Notes under the pieces: generated by a model
What the model saw: only the letters and a program-made list of their open reading frames with translations
Told to the model about the DNA's origin: nothing
Databases searched by the model: none
Origin: JAWXTK01 sp044433645
Lineage (GTDB): Bacteria; Bacteroidota; Bacteroidia; Bacteroidales; Rikenellaceae
Reading direction: 5' to 3'
DNA: 64,000 bases
Assembly: GCA_044433645.1 (NCBI GenBank)
Contig: JAWXTK010000001.1
Location: 1 to 64,000, forward strand
Translations under genes and position numbers: made by a program
Part shown: piece by piece, positions 52,440 to 61,873 of the stretch
How the letters are laid out: each line of letters begins with the position of its first letter
Position numbering within the stretch: position 1 is the first letter of the stretch

Positions 52440-54635
52440 TTATTTCATCTTAACAGTAGCTTTAAGTGGCAATGAATCACTGCTACCTCCAACCAAGATA
52501 TCAAAGTCACCGGCCTCAACCTTCCAGCCTTTAGCCTTAACATCATAAAAAGCAAATGAACGATCATCTAGTTCAAAGCTAACAGTTACTGTTTCGCCTT
52601 TTTTGATGTCTACCTTAGTAAAGCCTTTAAGCTCTTTTAAAGGACGCTCAACCGATGATTTAACGTCTGAGATATACAGCTGAGCAACTTCTTTAGCATC
52701 GAAATTACCTGTATTTTTGATTTTAGCTGTAACAGTTAGTTTTGTGCCTTTGCCCTTAACTTTAATGTCGCTATATTCAAATGTTGTATAACTTTTACCA
52801 TAACCAAATGGGTAAGCAACCTCAAGTTTTTGTTTGTCAAACCAACGGTAACCTACAAAAACACCTTCTTTGTACTCATTAGATTTACCACTAACTGAAT
52901 ATCCTTTGTCAGTAAAAATACTACCCTTAGGGAAGTCAGTGATGCTTTTAGGCCACGTGGTAGCCAATTTGCCCGAAGGTGAGATTTTACCATAAAGCAC
53001 ATCTGCCATAGCGCCACCAACTTGCTCGCCACAGAAAGGAACATAAACCAAAGCTTGTGGAAGGTCTTTCCATGCGCTCATATCAATAAAGCTACCACCT
53101 ACCACGTAAGCAATAACGTTTTTGTTAACTGCACATACGCTTTCAACCAATTTAACTTGATCTTCTGGTAGTTTTTCAGACAATCTATCCTTGCCCTCAG
53201 ACTCATTATCACCTGTAAAACCTAAAACCAAGACAACAACATCAGCTGCTTTGGCTGTTTCAACAGCCTCGCTTAATAGGTTAGCTTTCACGTTGTCTAT
53301 ATCAGCTATTGGTTTTCTGTTTGTTTTCATTACAACATAGTTGTTTGCACCCAGAGTACCTTGAGCATAAGTGATTTTAGCCGAAGAATTAGCTGCATCT
53401 TTAACTGCTGCAAAAGGCTCGTAGATAGCATCGTCAAAATAGCAAGCACGACCACTACCACCACCTAGCATATAATAGAAATATTGAGATGTTTTATTAC
53501 CCACCGTAGGACGTTTAGCATTAGGGCCTATCATAGCAATGCTCTGAGCTTTTGAGGCATCTAAAGGCAAAATACCATTGTTTTCAAGCAATACTAAAGC
53601 ACCTTGAGCACATTCTCTAGCCAAGGCAATAGCTTCTTTAGTGTGAACCTCAGCACCTGATTTACGTGGACGAGTATCTATATCCATGTAATACAAAGTC
53701 CAAAGATATTCCCTAACTAGCTCATCTACAACATCCATCGAAAGATTGCCTTTTTCGATTTCAGCTTTCATTCTTTCGCCATAGAATTTTTTAGTACTCA
53801 TCTCAACATTAAGACCTGCCGTAGCAGCTTTTACAGTTGAGCGAACACCACGGTTGAAGTCAGACAAAACAAAACCTCTAAAACCCCATTCGTCACGAAG
53901 AATATCTGTAAGAACATAAGAATTTTGGCACATAAACTCGCCATTGATCATATTGTAAGAGCCCATCATATTAAGAGCTCCACCCTCAACGACTGCTGCC
54001 TCAAAGGCTGGCAAGTACATCTCGCGCAAAGTTCTTTCGTCGATTACGTTGTTGATATCAAAACGGTTATGCTCTTGGTTGTTACCCATAAAGTGTTTAG
54101 GGCCACAAATTATACCTTGCTCTTGTGTAGCTAGAGTAACTCCAGCAGCCATACGAGCCGAAAGATAAGGGTCCTCAGAAAGCGACTCCCAAGTACGACC
54201 ACCCAAAGGATTACGGATAATGTTAAATGTAGGGCCTAGGGTTAAATCTTGTCCCAAAGCTCTAAGTTCAAGAGCTATCAAGCCACCCATTCTAGCATAA
54301 AGTTCTTTATCCCACGAGCAACCAGCACCCACTGGAGCACCTACGTAAGTTGCGTGGATGTTAGTAGCGCTACCAACGTGAGCAGCCGTAATACCGTGTC
54401 CCATGTACATGTCAGGTATGCCAAGGCGTTCTATACCTGTCACACCGTGAGCACGTGCATCTTTATCACCGAATACGTTTTGAGTTTTACCAACTCCATG
54501 AAGTAGCGAAAGTTTTTCGTCTAAAGTCAGCTGAGGCATTATCTCAGCTACTTTTTTGTCTGTCTCAGCCTCTGTTCTTGCAAACAGCGTGACTGAGCAC
54601 ATTAAGGTTAGGATGGATAGTGTAAGTTTTTTCAT
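52440..54635 (-). CDS. Glycoside hydrolase family 3 beta-glucosidase-like protein
   Basis: 731 residues with a signal peptide (1-19, ending LFAR). The GH3 N-terminal barrel has LTLDEKLSLLHGVG, LGPTFNIIRNPLGGR, SLSEDPYLSARMA, CGPKHFMGNNQEHNR and the nucleophile Asp259 (GFRGFVLSDFNRG). The C-terminal sandwich contains VLVLGFTGDNESEGKDRLS, and a fibronectin III-like domain closes the protein (VAQLYISDVKSSVERPLKEL). It is a periplasmic exo-glycosidase, probably cutting beta-glucosides or related sugars from oligosaccharides. No SusCD pair is adjacent. Confidence 0.93.
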   Translation of the reverse strand: MKKLTLSILTLMCSVTLFARTEAETDKKVAEIMPQLTLDEKLSLLHGVGKTQNVFGDKDARAHGVTGIERLGIPDMYMGHGITAAHVGSATNIHATYVGAPVGAGCSWDKELYARMGGLIALELRALGQDLTLGPTFNIIRNPLGGRTWESLSEDPYLSARMAAGVTLATQEQGIICGPKHFMGNNQEHNRFDINNVIDERTLREMYLPAFEAAVVEGGALNMMGSYNMINGEFMCQNSYVLTDILRDEWGFRGFVLSDFNRGVRSTVKAATAGLNVEMSTKKFYGERMKAEIEKGNLSMDVVDELVREYLWTLYYMDIDTRPRKSGAEVHTKEAIALARECAQGALVLLENNGILPLDASKAQSIAMIGPNAKRPTVGNKTSQYFYYMLGGGSGRACYFDDAIYEPFAAVKDAANSSAKITYAQGTLGANNYVVMKTNRKPIADIDNVKANLLSEAVETAKAADVVVLVLGFTGDNESEGKDRLSEKLPEDQVKLVESVCAVNKNVIAYVVGGSFIDMSAWKDLPQALVYVPFCGEQVGGAMADVLYGKISPSGKLATTWPKSITDFPKGSIFTDKGYSVSGKSNEYKEGVFVGYRWFDKQKLEVAYPFGYGKSYTTFEYSDIKVKGKGTKLTVTAKIKNTGNFDAKEVAQLYISDVKSSVERPLKELKGFTKVDIKKGETVTVSFELDDRSFAFYDVKAKGWKVEAGDFDILVGGSSDSLPLKATVKMK

Positions 54636-54707
54636 TATGTTTAATTAGTTTTATTTGTGTATGAAATACAAACTTAGTAAAAAAAATTAATAATTCAAAA
54701 AAAATAT

Positions 54708-54838
54708 TAGTTTTTAGTTTTTAATGCCACTAACGTTTGGGTATAACCACAGTCGCGTCATTCTGAACCCAGATTCGGAATCTCTCCTATGCTTGGTCTG
54801 CAAACGTTAGTGGGCTAGAAACTAGAAACTAAAAACTT
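54708..54838. repeat. Modular intergenic repeat, copy F, with terminal inverted repeats
   Basis: ccactaacgttt (54727-54738) and its exact complement aaacgttagtgg (54802-54813) bound about 62 bases containing gtcgcgtcattctgaaccc and agattcggaatct, a hairpin shared with copy E. Outside are tagtttttagttttt on the left and its inverted relative gaaactagaaactaaaaact on the right. The form is that of a small nonautonomous element; no transposase is present. Confidence 0.8.
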
Positions 54839-56112
54839 TTCTTTATCTGCTCGAGCATATCCAATTTCTCCCATCCAAAGAACTCTATATCCTTTTCAAC
54901 CTCAACACCATTGTCCATAACCTTAACAGTTTTAACATAAGCTCTAGAGCCAAAGTGACCATAAGATGCCGTAGGCTCAAAAATAGGATTATTTAGTCCA
55001 AAACGCTTAACAATAGCATTAGGCGTCAAGCTAAACATCTCGCCCACCTTAACTGCTATCTCAGCATCTGAGTAAGATACTTTAGATGTGCCACAAGTGT
55101 CAACATAAACACTAAGTGGCTCAGCAATACCAATAGCATAAGATAATTGCACTAACATCTGCTCGCTCACACCTGCGGCAACCATGTTTTTAGCAATATG
55201 GCGCGCTGCATAAGCTGCACTCCTATCAACCTTAGAGGAATCCTTGCCCGAGAAAGCTCCACCTCCGTGAGCACCACGACCACCATAAGTGTCTACGATA
55301 ATCTTTCTGCCCGTAAGACCTGTGTCGCCATGAGGTCCTCCTATGACAAATTTACCCGTAGGGTTAACGTGAAGTATGTAATCATCATTGATAAGCTGAG
55401 ATAGTTTATCTCCAGCCTTTTCTAATCTAGCCTTAACTCTAGGAATTAGAATTTCCTTAACATCCTGCTTAATTTTCTCGCCCATTTGTGTCTCAGCTTG
55501 TTTCTCGCTAAGTGTCTCACTTGGGGTGATAAACTCATCGTGCTGAGTTGACACAACGATAGTGTGCACTCTACGTGGTTTCCAATTATCATCGTATTCC
55601 ATAGTAACCTGGCTCTTAGAATCGGGTCTTAGATAGGTCATAACTTCGCCCCCACGTCTGATATCAGCCAATTCCTTTAATATAACGTGAGACAAGATAA
55701 GCGTTGCAGGCATAAACTCGCGAGTCTCATCACAGGCAAAACCAAACATAATACCTTGGTCACCTGCACCCTGCTCCTTTTCTTGTTCTCTAACAACCCC
55801 CTGGTTAATATCCGAAGACTGTTCGTGAATAGCTGAAAGTATGCCACAAGAATTGCCGTCAAACATATAATCGCTCTTAGTGTAACCTATTCTATTAATC
55901 ACTCTGCGAGCTACGCTTTGCACGTCTACATAAGCCTCAGAGCGAACCTCGCCAGCCACAACAACTAATCCCGTAGTACACAAAGTCTCACAAGCTACCT
56001 TAGAGCTACTGTCTTTTGATAAAAATTCATCTAATATTGCGTCAGAAATTTGGTCTGATACCTTGTCTGGATGTCCCTCAGATACGGACTCCGATGTAAA
56101 TAAAAATCCCAT
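54829..56112 (-). CDS. metK: S-adenosylmethionine synthetase
   Basis: 427 residues, the Bacteroidetes MetK length. It makes S-adenosylmethionine from methionine and ATP. Motifs are [20 protein letters not shown], the ATP-binding [21 protein letters not shown] (in two blocks), [20 protein letters not shown] in overlapping blocks, and [19 protein letters not shown]. It is preceded by a SAM-II-like riboswitch and a promoter, so expression is probably adjusted to the level of its product. Copy F of the intergenic repeat touches its 3' end. Confidence 0.97.
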   Translation of the reverse strand: MGFLFTSESVSEGHPDKVSDQISDAILDEFLSKDSSSKVACETLCTTGLVVVAGEVRSEAYVDVQSVARRVINRIGYTKSDYMFDGNSCGILSAIHEQSSDINQGVVREQEKEQGAGDQGIMFGFACDETREFMPATLILSHVILKELADIRRGGEVMTYLRPDSKSQVTMEYDDNWKPRRVHTIVVSTQHDEFITPSETLSEKQAETQMGEKIKQDVKEILIPRVKARLEKAGDKLSQLINDDYILHVNPTGKFVIGGPHGDTGLTGRKIIVDTYGGRGAHGGGAFSGKDSSKVDRSAAYAARHIAKNMVAAGVSEQMLVQLSYAIGIAEPLSVYVDTCGTSKVSYSDAEIAVKVGEMFSLTPNAIVKRFGLNNPIFEPTASYGHFGSRAYVKTVKVMDNGVEVEKDIEFFGWEKLDMLEQIKKSF

Positions 56113-56144
56113 TTTTATATTGTTTTAATTTTTTATAAAAAATG

Positions 56145-56232
56145 GTGGACAAGATTCAGCTATCGAATTGAAAAAATATCTAATTTTTAGCATTATTTTT
56201 ACGTGGTTGCAAGCGGCCAAATCTTTCCACAA
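56145..56232 (-). promoter_or_regulatory. SAM-II-like riboswitch in the metK leader
   Basis: The aptamer (56182-56232, minus strand) reads gtgg, then gatttggccgcttgcaa, then ccac, then gtaaaaataatgctaaaaa. The order P1 5' strand, GAUUU loop, cuUGCAA, P1 3' strand, A-rich loop, GCUAAA is that of SAM-II (Rfam RF00521). The P2 pseudoknot is imperfect as I fold it. Downstream aatcttgtccac (complement of 56145-56156) can pair with the 5' strand of P1 plus neighbours (gtggaaagatt) with one bulge and is followed by T6. That offers an alternative, mutually exclusive hairpin as expression platform. Confidence 0.7.
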
Positions 56233-56249
56233 TTACTTTGTTAACGGGG

Positions 56250-56281
56250 CAAAGGTCATAAAAATTTTATAAATATCCAAA
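56250..56281 (-). promoter_or_regulatory. Promoter of metK and its riboswitch
   Basis: On the minus strand TTTG (56278-56281), 20 bases, GACCTTTG (56250-56257). One base differs from TAnnTTTG. The predicted start falls about 10 bases before the aptamer. Confidence 0.6.
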
Positions 56282-56316
56282 AAAAGGAGTAGATAAAAAT
56301 TTATCCACTCCTTTTA
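56281..56316 (-). terminator. Terminator of the rsmA-region operon
   Basis: aaaggagt-gataa and ttatc-actccttt form a long stem with one mismatch. T7 follows on the minus strand. It lies 20 bases after the small acidic protein gene. Confidence 0.85.
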
Positions 56317-56335
56317 TATAATCTTTAATCAAAAA

Positions 56336-56680
56336 TTACTCGTCGTCCTCATCGTGAGCATCTGCGATTTCGTCTGCTCCCTTGATTTCGTCGTCGTAAT
56401 AATCTTTGTCTTCTTCCTCTTCTAAAGAATCATCAATTTTCACATCAATTTTCACCAAATAACTTATGTCCTCTGTCTCTAATCTTACAGCATAGAAGAA
56501 GTCACCCGAAGGTTTGTCTATACGCTGCATAGCTTCACTAAAGCCTATAGGATATAATTTTTTTAGTTCTTCTTGTAATTCTGGTGTTAAACTGTTGTAA
56601 CTTGTAACTATTCTCTTTTTCACGTCTGGTAATAATTTAAAAATGTTGTTGCTGTTAAAAACTTCTGCAATAATAAGCAA
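56336..56680 (-). CDS. Small acidic protein of unknown function
   Basis: 114 residues, cytoplasmic. The first 80 residues look folded (LLPDVKKRIVTSYNSLTPEL, FSEAMQRIDKPSGDFFYAVR, YLVKIDVKID). The last 32 are almost entirely Asp and Glu (EEEEDKDYYDDEIKGADE). Similar small proteins with acidic tails occur in Bacteroidetes, but I know of no function. It follows rsmA on the same strand after about 90 bases and ends at a strong terminator. The start codon is uncertain by a few codons. Confidence 0.7.
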   Translation of the reverse strand: MLIIAEVFNSNNIFKLLPDVKKRIVTSYNSLTPELQEELKKLYPIGFSEAMQRIDKPSGDFFYAVRLETEDISYLVKIDVKIDDSLEEEEDKDYYDDEIKGADEIADAHDEDDE

Positions 56681-56772
56681 AATTTATAATACAAAATACA
56701 CTTTAGGCTTTTTTTTCTATGATTATTTTTATATAGACGCCTATTTTTTAAATTTACAAGAGAAAAATGCTC

Positions 56773-57549
56773 TTAAATTACGTTTTTTTCAACCCAATTT
56801 GTCAATTCCACAAAGTCCTCAACCGACAATCTCTCGGCTCTATCAGTAAAAAATCTGTGCTCTGCACCCCCAAAATCACCAAAAACCGAGCGCAAAGAGT
56901 TGCGCAACATCTTTCTGCGCTGACCAAACGAGGCTTTAACGACCTTAATAAATAGCTTTTCGTCGCAATCTATATCTTTAGTGGTATTACGCGTAAGCTT
57001 AATCACTGCGCTCTTAACCTTGGGTGGAGGGTTAAACACATTTTCGTGAACCGTAAACAAATATTCTATATCATACCATGCCTGCAAAAACACACTAAGT
57101 ATGCCATAAAGTTTGCTGCCGGGAGGTTCTGCTATCCTTTCGGCCACTTCTTTTTGTATCATGCCTACCACTTGAGGCACTAAATCTCTATTCTCGATTA
57201 CTTTAAAAAATATCTGAGAAGATATATTATAAGGGAAATTTCCTATAACGCATAGCCCCCCTGGGAAAAGCGTCTGCAAATCCATTTTAAGGAAGTCGCC
57301 GTCAAAAAGTCTAGGTTTAAAATCTGGATAATGCTCGTTCAAATAGCTTATGCTTTCTTTGTCTATCTCAGCTCCATAGAGCTCTATATCATCACGCTGA
57401 AGCAGAAATTGAGTCAACACTCCCATGCCACAACCAACCTCTAGAGTGGTTTTACAAGACTCAGAATCTAAGCTCTGGGCTATTTTGTTTGCAATGTTTA
57501 AATCTATTAAAAAATGTTGCCCAAGATGTTTCTTAGCTCTTACCTCCAT
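56773..57549 (-). CDS. rsmA: 16S rRNA dimethyladenosine transferase RsmA (KsgA)
   Basis: 258 residues. It methylates two adjacent adenines near the 3' end of 16S rRNA late in small-subunit assembly. KKHLGQHFLIDLNIANKI, the SAM loop EVGCGMGVLTQFLL, the catalytic NFPYNISSQIFFK and FNPPPKVKSAVIKL are all present. It starts 27 bases after the recQ stop and is cotranscribed with it. Confidence 0.96.
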   Translation of the reverse strand: MEVRAKKHLGQHFLIDLNIANKIAQSLDSESCKTTLEVGCGMGVLTQFLLQRDDIELYGAEIDKESISYLNEHYPDFKPRLFDGDFLKMDLQTLFPGGLCVIGNFPYNISSQIFFKVIENRDLVPQVVGMIQKEVAERIAEPPGSKLYGILSVFLQAWYDIEYLFTVHENVFNPPPKVKSAVIKLTRNTTKDIDCDEKLFIKVVKASFGQRRKMLRNSLRSVFGDFGGAEHRFFTDRAERLSVEDFVELTNWVEKNVI

Positions 57550-57576
57550 TTATTTTGTATTATCTTTTTCCTTATC

Positions 57577-59772
57577 TTAATTTCCTTGTTCGCACATGAA
57601 TTTAATACGCACCAAACGTATTTCTTCCTCGCTAAAGTCACTACCCAACTCCTCTAAAGCCTCGTCCAAAGAGTCACTCTCAGCATCCTCTTTAAAATAT
57701 AGGTATATCTCCTCGGCTTTTTCTTCGTCCATGGCACTGTCTATATAGTAGCTGATATTTAGTTTCGTGCCCGAGTTTACTATGGTTTCAATCTCGGTTA
57801 GCAGCTCATCGAACTCTAAATCACGACCACGAGCTATATCCTCAAGATCTAGTTTACGGTCTATACTTTGAATGATGTAAACCTTATTACCACTCTTATT
57901 AGCCACACCTTTAACTATCATATCCTGAGGACGGATAATTTCTTTCTCGTCCACATAGGCTTTGATAAGTTTAATGAAAGGCTCTCCAAACTTCATGGCC
58001 TTACCTCGCCCTACTCCACTTATGTTCTGCATTTCCTCTATGCTTATAGGGTAATGTATAGACATATCCTCGAGCGAAGGGTCTTGGAATACGACAAAAG
58101 GTGGCAAGTCATGTTTCTTAGCGACTTTCTTAAGTAAATCCTTAAGCATAGCAAAGAGTTCTTGATCGGCAGCCCCTGAGCTTTTGCCCGAAGGAAGTGA
58201 TGCACTAGAGTCCATTTCCTCGTCGTCATAATCATGGTCTTGAGTTATGCTAACTGGGAAAGGAGCATCTATAAATTTCTTGCCTTTATCATTTATTGAC
58301 AAAAGTCCGTAGTTTTCTATATTTTTGTCTATAAGTCCTAATATCAACCCTTGGCGAATAACTGCGCCCCAGAATTTATCGTGGTGGTCAGAACCCATGC
58401 CAAAGAACTCGCTTTTGTGGTGGCCATAAGATTTAATTAAAGGATTGAGCTTACCTCCAAGAAGGCTCACCAAATATTCAGCCTTAAACTTATCACCCAC
58501 AAATTCCAAAGCACTCAATACTCTAACTAATTGCTCAGTTGCCTGCATTTTAGGTTTAGGATTTAGACAGTTGTCGCAACATTCGCAGTTCTCAACCTGG
58601 TAGCTCTCACCAAAATAATGAAGTAGAGTTTTGCGCCTACACACCGAAGATTCTGCATAAGAAACTGTTTCAGCTAACAAAAGTTTGCCAATTTCTTGCT
58701 CGGCCACAGGCTTACCCTGCATAAATTTCTCAAGCTTTTGAATATCTTTATAACTATAAAACGTTAGACAGTGTCCCTCACCCCCGTCACGGCCTGCACG
58801 ACCAGTTTCTTGGTAATACCCCTCTAGTGATTTAGGAATATCATGGTGAATCACATATCTAACATCTGGTTTGTCTATTCCCATACCAAAGGCTATGGTT
58901 GCAACTATCACATCCACCTTCTCCATGATAAATTTATCTTGGTTTTCGGCACGCGTAGCAGCATCCATACCTGCGTGATATGCAAGTGCTTTGATGTTAT
59001 TTGCAAGTAAAAGTTCGGTTAACTCCTCAACTTTCTTGCGCGAAAGGCAATAGATGATACCCGATTTGCCCTCGTTTTGTTTTATGTAACGGATAATCTC
59101 GCGCGAGGCATCTTTTTTAGGACGTATCTCATAGCGAAGATTAGGACGATTAAACGATGATTTGAATACGTTTGCGCTGCTCATACCCAAGTTTTTCTGA
59201 ATATCCATCTGCACTTTAGGTGTGGCAGTGGCAGTCAGAGCGATAAGTGGTGCTTGACCTATATCATTGATAATAGGGCGTATGCGTCTGTACTCAGGTC
59301 TGAAATCGTGACCCCATTCCGAGATACAGTGAGCCTCATCTATGGCGTAAAACGATATTTTGATTTTCTGCAAAAAGGCTATATTATCTTCCTTAGTCAA
59401 AGACTCAGGCGCAAAGTAAAGCAATTTGGTTTTGCCCGAGAGAACATCCTCGCGCACTTTATTTACGGCAGCTTTATTTAGTGACGAATTAAGAAAGTGA
59501 GCTATCCCGTCCACCTCGCTAAAGGTACGCATAGCATCGACCTGGTTTTTCATAAGAGCGATTAGTGGCGAGATGACAATAGCAACTCCGTCCATAATCA
59601 AGGCTGGGAATTGATAACACAGCGATTTACCTCCTCCCGTTGGCATTAATACAAACGTATCTTTACCCGAGAGCAAATTTTTGATAACTGGTCCTTGATT
59701 TCCTTTAAAAGAAGAAAATCCAAAATATTCTTTTAACTTGCTCTGCAACAGAGCATCGTCATTGTAATTCAT
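57577..59772 (-). CDS. recQ: ATP-dependent DNA helicase RecQ
   Basis: 731 residues. The helicase core has LMPTGGGKSLCYQFPAL (Walker A), YAIDEAHCISEWGHDFRPEY, TATATPKVQMDI and QETGRAGRDG. The RQC zinc cluster follows, with CRRKTLLHYFGE and NCECCDNCLNPKP. An HRDC domain lies at about 540-610 (LPPFVVFQDPSLEDMS, ISGVGRGKAMKFGEPF). A further 110 residues at the C terminus are typical of Bacteroidetes RecQ. It unwinds DNA 3' to 5' in recombination and repair. It is divergent from lptB. Confidence 0.96.
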   Translation of the reverse strand: MNYNDDALLQSKLKEYFGFSSFKGNQGPVIKNLLSGKDTFVLMPTGGGKSLCYQFPALIMDGVAIVISPLIALMKNQVDAMRTFSEVDGIAHFLNSSLNKAAVNKVREDVLSGKTKLLYFAPESLTKEDNIAFLQKIKISFYAIDEAHCISEWGHDFRPEYRRIRPIINDIGQAPLIALTATATPKVQMDIQKNLGMSSANVFKSSFNRPNLRYEIRPKKDASREIIRYIKQNEGKSGIIYCLSRKKVEELTELLLANNIKALAYHAGMDAATRAENQDKFIMEKVDVIVATIAFGMGIDKPDVRYVIHHDIPKSLEGYYQETGRAGRDGGEGHCLTFYSYKDIQKLEKFMQGKPVAEQEIGKLLLAETVSYAESSVCRRKTLLHYFGESYQVENCECCDNCLNPKPKMQATEQLVRVLSALEFVGDKFKAEYLVSLLGGKLNPLIKSYGHHKSEFFGMGSDHHDKFWGAVIRQGLILGLIDKNIENYGLLSINDKGKKFIDAPFPVSITQDHDYDDEEMDSSASLPSGKSSGAADQELFAMLKDLLKKVAKKHDLPPFVVFQDPSLEDMSIHYPISIEEMQNISGVGRGKAMKFGEPFIKLIKAYVDEKEIIRPQDMIVKGVANKSGNKVYIIQSIDRKLDLEDIARGRDLEFDELLTEIETIVNSGTKLNISYYIDSAMDEEKAEEIYLYFKEDAESDSLDEALEELGSDFSEEEIRLVRIKFMCEQGN

Positions 59773-59880
59773 ACTAAATTTTGCTAAATAACTTGCTTAA
59801 ATTTTTATCGCAGAATAAAGATACACTTTTTTCGGAAAAAAAAACTATATTTGCAATATATTTGTAAAAAAAATTTACCC

Positions 59881-60615
59881 ATGAGATTATACACTACAGA
59901 TTTAGTCAAAAAATACAAGTCCAGAACCGTCGTAAACCACGTTTCCATAGATGTGAAGCAAGGTGAGATAGTAGGACTCTTAGGACCTAATGGTGCAGGT
60001 AAAACCACTTCATTTTATATGATAGTGGGACTTATCAAACCTAACGAGGGTCAAATATTTTTGGAAACCGAAGAGGGCACTATGGATTTAACCAAACTGC
60101 CTGTGTATAAGCGTGCTCAAATGGGTGTGGGTTACTTAGCTCAGGAGGCTTCGGTGTTTAGAACGCTAAGCGTCGAGGACAATATTCGCTCTGTGCTTGA
60201 GATGACTTCTTACAGCAAAGAATACCAAAAAGAACGCCTTGAAACTCTTATCGAGGAGTTCCGTCTAACTAAGGTTAGAAAAAGCCTCGGGATTCAGCTT
60301 TCGGGGGGCGAAAGACGACGCACAGAGATAGCTCGCGCCGTGGCGATTAACCCTAAATTCATCCTGCTTGACGAACCCTTTGCAGGTGTTGACCCCATAG
60401 CTGTGGAAGACATACAAAGTATAGTTAGAACCCTAAAAGACAAGAATATAGGTGTGATAATCACCGACCACAACGTGCACGAAACACTTAATATCACAGA
60501 TAGAACCTACCTACTTTTTGAAGGTAAAATCCTAAAGGCAGGCTCAGCCGAAGACCTAGCCAACGACGAAATGGTACGTAAGGTTTATCTAGGACAAGAT
60601 TTTAAACTTAGATAA
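59881..60615 (+). CDS. lptB: LPS export ABC transporter ATP-binding protein LptB
   Basis: 244 residues; with LptFG it powers extraction of lipopolysaccharide from the inner membrane. Walker [37 protein letters not shown], signature [14 protein letters not shown], Walker [21 protein letters not shown] and [18 protein letters not shown] are specific for LptB. I start at 59881 ([12 protein letters not shown]); an in-frame ATG 30 bases upstream overlaps the promoter region. TATATTTG at 59846-59853 is the likely -7 element. aroA follows after 4 bases. Confidence 0.95.
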   Translation: MRLYTTDLVKKYKSRTVVNHVSIDVKQGEIVGLLGPNGAGKTTSFYMIVGLIKPNEGQIFLETEEGTMDLTKLPVYKRAQMGVGYLAQEASVFRTLSVEDNIRSVLEMTSYSKEYQKERLETLIEEFRLTKVRKSLGIQLSGGERRRTEIARAVAINPKFILLDEPFAGVDPIAVEDIQSIVRTLKDKNIGVIITDHNVHETLNITDRTYLLFEGKILKAGSAEDLANDEMVRKVYLGQDFKLR

Positions 60616-60619
60616 CAAT

Positions 60620-61873
60620 ATGATACAAACAATTAAAGGAGGAGCCATTTGCTCTGGCGAGTTGACACCACCTAGCTCCAAAAGCTATGCCCAAAGAGCT
60701 GTTGCAGCAGCGCTATTATCTTCGGGCGTGAGCACACTTTCATCTATGGAACTGTGTAATGACACCAAGGCATCTTTGGAGGTAGCCGAAAAATTAGGCG
60801 CAAAAATTGAAAAAATCTCAAACTCAGAGTTTAAAATACAAGGTGGCCTAGCCCCACTATCATCTACACTCAACATAGGCGAATCGGGTCTTTCAACTAG
60901 ACTTTTCACACCCGTAGCATCGCTTTGCAATAATCCTATCACCGTAACTGGCCACGGCTCAATTTTAACGCGCCCTATGACCATGATGATAACTCCACTT
61001 GAAGAACTAGGCGTAAAAATAGAATCAAACGAGGGGTTTTTGCCCTTCACCGTTTCGGGCCCTATCAAGGGTGGCATGTGCCATGTTGACGGCTCAGCTA
61101 GCTCACAATTACTTACAGGCCTACTCACAGCATTGCCTCTAGCCGAAAATGACACAACACTTAAAGTCAATAAGTTAACAAGCATACCTTATATAGATAT
61201 GACCATAGACGTGCTAAAAAGCTTTGGCGTAAAAATCGAGCACAACGACTACGAAGAATTCTTTATTAAGGGAGAGCAGGAATACGTGGCTAGGGATTAT
61301 AAAATCGAAGGAGATTGGAGTGGCGCATCATGTATTTTAGTCGCTGGCGCAATCGCTGGCGATATCACCTTATACAATATGAATCCTCTTTCGCTTCAGG
61401 CTGACGTAGCGATAGTAGATGCACTAGTTAAAGCAGGTGCTGAGGTTAGTTCTACGCCTGATAGCATTAGAGTTACTAAGCGAGAATTGCATGCTTTCGA
61501 GTTTGATGCAACTCAGTGCCCTGATCTATTCCCTGCACTAGCTGCACTAGCAGCCTCATGCAAGGGCACAACCGTACTTAAAGGCACAAAAAGACTTACT
61601 CACAAGGAAAGCAACAGAGCCCAGGCGATAGCCAGCGAATACATAAAAATGGGCATAGAGGTGGATATATCTCAGGAGAATATAATGAAAATCACAGGAG
61701 GCAAAATAAGAGGATGTGAAATAGATTCTCACAACGACCACCGTATAGCTATGGCTACGGCCGTGAGTGCATTGGTGAGTGAGGGAGAAATGGAAATCCA
61801 TGGTGGTGAATGTGTAAATAAATCTTATCCTTTGTTTTGGGAGGATCTTAAAAAAATCAGTAGTTATGAATAG
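60620..61873 (+). CDS. aroA: 3-phosphoshikimate 1-carboxyvinyltransferase (EPSP synthase)
   Basis: 417 residues. It joins phosphoenolpyruvate to shikimate-3-phosphate. PPSSKSYAQRAVAAALL with the phosphate-binding Lys, NIGESGLSTRLF, GHGSILTRPM, GSASSQLLTGLL, LTHKESNRAQAIA and SHNDHRIAMATAVSAL match the family, slightly diverged from the enterobacterial form (for example GESGLSTRLF instead of GNAGTAMR). It overlaps aroC by 8 bases, so the last two chorismate steps are translationally coupled. Confidence 0.95.
   Translation: MIQTIKGGAICSGELTPPSSKSYAQRAVAAALLSSGVSTLSSMELCNDTKASLEVAEKLGAKIEKISNSEFKIQGGLAPLSSTLNIGESGLSTRLFTPVASLCNNPITVTGHGSILTRPMTMMITPLEELGVKIESNEGFLPFTVSGPIKGGMCHVDGSASSQLLTGLLTALPLAENDTTLKVNKLTSIPYIDMTIDVLKSFGVKIEHNDYEEFFIKGEQEYVARDYKIEGDWSGASCILVAGAIAGDITLYNMNPLSLQADVAIVDALVKAGAEVSSTPDSIRVTKRELHAFEFDATQCPDLFPALAALAASCKGTTVLKGTKRLTHKESNRAQAIASEYIKMGIEVDISQENIMKITGGKIRGCEIDSHNDHRIAMATAVSALVSEGEMEIHGGECVNKSYPLFWEDLKKISSYE

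Noticed and set aside
54708..54838. Insertion sequence
   Set aside because: Inverted ends are present but the body is under 100 bases and codes for nothing.
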